Origin: Anaerolineales bacterium
GTDB taxonomy: Bacteria; Chloroflexota; Anaerolineae; Anaerolineales; Villigracilaceae
Assembly (NCBI GenBank): GCA_024763295.1
Contig: JANTFU010000019.1
Location: 1 to 15,491, forward strand
DNA: 15,491 nucleotides
Direction of reading: 5' to 3'
In this document: positions 14,517 to 15,491 of the stretch, piece by piece
Layout of the letters: every line of letters starts with the position of its first letter
Position numbering within the stretch: the stretch's first letter is position 1
Notes under the pieces: generated by a model
Database searches by the model: none
What the model was told of the DNA's origin: nothing
What the model saw: only the letters and a program-made list of their open reading frames with translations
Translations under genes and position numbers: made by a program

Positions 14517-14539
14517 TGTTTTTGGAGGAAAGCTGTAGC

Positions 14540-14655
14540 GCGAGATTTATCTCGCATCTTGCAACACGAATATCACATTACACCGTAACACGAGATGTAT
14601 CTCGCACACTGCGACATGAATGTCGCGGTACGCCGTAATGCGAGATTTATCTCGC
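14540..14655. repeat. Left tandem repeat block, 50-base units, 3' of the RAYT
   Basis: Two full units start at 14541 and 14591, and a 15-base partial unit at 14641: period exactly 50. Each unit has up to three palindromes: GCGAGAT-TT-ATCTCGC; GCGACAT-GA-ATGTCGC (14611-14626, perfect in the second unit, decayed in the first); and TACG-C-CGTA. The block ends five bases from the RAYT stop codon (14660-14662). Confidence 0.9.
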
Positions 14656-14659
14656 TGTT

Positions 14660-15295
14660 TCACCATTCACCCAATTCAGGGTGAACATAAGAAAATTTCC
14701 AATCTGTCCATTCACCCACTAACCCCGCCTTAACAGGGTTGTGCAAAATATATGCAATTACATTTTCTAACTCGCGCTCATCACGAATGAAATGATCGTA
14801 ACTCTCATGCGTCCAAAATGCGCCGCTGCGACCGAGTTGAAGATTGCAGTTTCGAGCGGTACTGCCTTTGAGCAAACGCATCGCATCGGTGATGGGATAT
14901 TTGGCGGTTGTGCCGCCTTCGGGGAGTTTTTTGCCAAGCCGCGATTGAATAAGCAGGTGAACATGATTGGGCATGATACAGTAAGCGAAAAGATGATAAT
15001 GCGCTTCCGCCAATTCATGGATTTTTTCTTTGACAATTTGCGCAATTTCTTCCTGATTAAGCCAGCGCGGGGTATTTTCAATGCGATCCAGCCAATCGTC
15101 GTAGTGTTCAAAGTATTCTTTGTCTGCATTGTACCGTTCGCTTTGGTTGGCAGCTTTTTTCTTCGCGGCATCGCGCTCTTTTCGCAAGCTTTCTATGATT
15201 TCAACAGGCAGGGAATTGGCAAGCCGAAAGGTGATAAAGATGGGCGTGTTCTCGGGGTGAATGTGAGGAAGATTACGGCGGTAGGTGATGGTCAT
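14660..15295 (-). CDS. REP-associated tyrosine transposase (RAYT), Y1/IS200-like
   Basis: 211 aa, a small HUH single-strand DNA transposase of the Y1_Tnp family. The HUH metal site is HVH (111-113) in YCIMPNHVHLLI; the expected nucleophile is Tyr166 in ESYDHFIRDERELENV, followed by AYILHNPVKAGLVG, a hallmark of RAYTs. A charged helical insert (about 35-95) separates the first strand from the HUH motif, as in many RAYTs. These proteins bind and cut REP palindromes and are thought to spread them, usually without moving their own gene. All motifs are intact, so it may be active. The ATG at 15295 has GGAG six bases upstream, preferred over the ATG at 15310. Tandem palindromic repeats flank it on both sides, and its ribosome site lies inside one repeat unit. 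Confidence 0.93.
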   Translation of the reverse strand: MTITYRRNLPHIHPENTPIFITFRLANSLPVEIIESLRKERDAAKKKAANQSERYNADKEYFEHYDDWLDRIENTPRWLNQEEIAQIVKEKIHELAEAHYHLFAYCIMPNHVHLLIQSRLGKKLPEGGTTAKYPITDAMRLLKGSTARNCNLQLGRSGAFWTHESYDHFIRDERELENVIAYILHNPVKAGLVGEWTDWKFSYVHPELGEW

Positions 15296-15491
15296 TTTTA
15301 TCTCCAACATTGCGACATGAATGTCGCGTTACGACGTAATGCAAGATTTATCTTGCCCTGTGCGGCGTGAATATCACGGTACGCGTAATACGAAATTTAT
15401 CTCGCCCTGTGCGGCGTGAATATCACGGTACGCGTAATACGAGATTTATCTTGCCCTGTGCGGTGTGAATATCACGGTACGCGTAATACGA
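15292..15491. repeat. Right tandem repeat block, 49-50 base units, 5' of the RAYT
   Basis: A diverged first unit (15292-15341, 50 bases) overlaps the RAYT start, then come units at 15342, 15391 and 15440, each 49 bases, and the first bases of another at 15489. The array continues past the window. The first palindrome appears as CAAGAT/ATCTTG, CGAAAT/ATCTCG and CGAGAT/ATCTTG. The second is CGTGA-ATA-TCACG, or GCGACAT-GA-ATGTCGC at 15312-15327. The third is TTACG-A-CGTAA (15329-15339) or TACGCGTA. Confidence 0.9.

Noticed and set aside
13729..14538. Plus-strand open frame of 269 codons
   Set aside because: It lies opposite the acyl-CoA synthetase, whose motifs are clear; no ribosome site and composition of a shadow frame.
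14792..15370. Plus-strand open frame of 192 codons
   Set aside because: It is antisense to the RAYT and runs into the tandem repeats; the RAYT has intact HUH and Tyr motifs.
14540..15491. CRISPR array, suggested by regular 50-base periodicity
   Set aside because: The whole unit repeats, including the part between palindromes; there are no unique spacers and no cas genes.

Overview
The window looks like a bacterial chromosome segment of moderate GC content. Its protein families and its many dispersed palindromic intergenic repeats fit an environmental Chloroflexota, perhaps Anaerolineae. That placement is an impression from style and cannot be proven here. There are no rRNA or tRNA genes, phage genes or CRISPR arrays. 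Nearly all genes are on the minus strand; the one clear exception is the xanthine dehydrogenase-like gene at 6784-9375.

Layout, left to right. (1) 1-637: 5' part of a DPM1/GtrB-like family 2 glycosyltransferase, cut by the window edge. (2) 726-6499, read right to left: a five-gene unit of GntR/UTRA regulator, two BMP-type (nucleoside-class) ABC permeases, a BMP-family lipoprotein and a double-NBD ATPase, closed by a strong intrinsic terminator at 726-762. (3) 6500-6783: a regulatory gap shared with the divergent gene. (4) 6784-9375: a fused [2Fe-2S]/molybdopterin hydroxylase of the xanthine dehydrogenase family with no FAD domain. (5) 9376-9578: a convergent gap full of GC-rich palindromes. 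(6) 9579-11959: threonine synthase, overlapping by 4 bases an AI-2E/PerM-family membrane protein. (7) 11960-12510: a 551-base gap that is mostly one long imperfect inverted repeat. (8) 12511-14466: an AMP-forming acyl-CoA (acetyl-CoA-like) synthetase. (9) 14540-15491: a REP-associated tyrosine transposase (RAYT) bracketed by tandem 49-50 base repeats containing three palindromes each; the array runs off the right edge.

Regions 2-4 read as one purine module: the transporter would import nucleosides or bases, the hydroxylase would oxidise hypoxanthine or xanthine, and the regulator between them could act on both promoters. Both predicted start regions carry a GTCAGAC-centred dyad. The most unusual structure is the RAYT locus. 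Its repeat units show compensatory changes in their stems, and the transposase's own Shine-Dalgarno and start codon lie inside a diverged repeat unit. The 490-base inverted repeat between the threonine synthase and acyl-CoA synthetase genes supplies the last codons of the synthetase.
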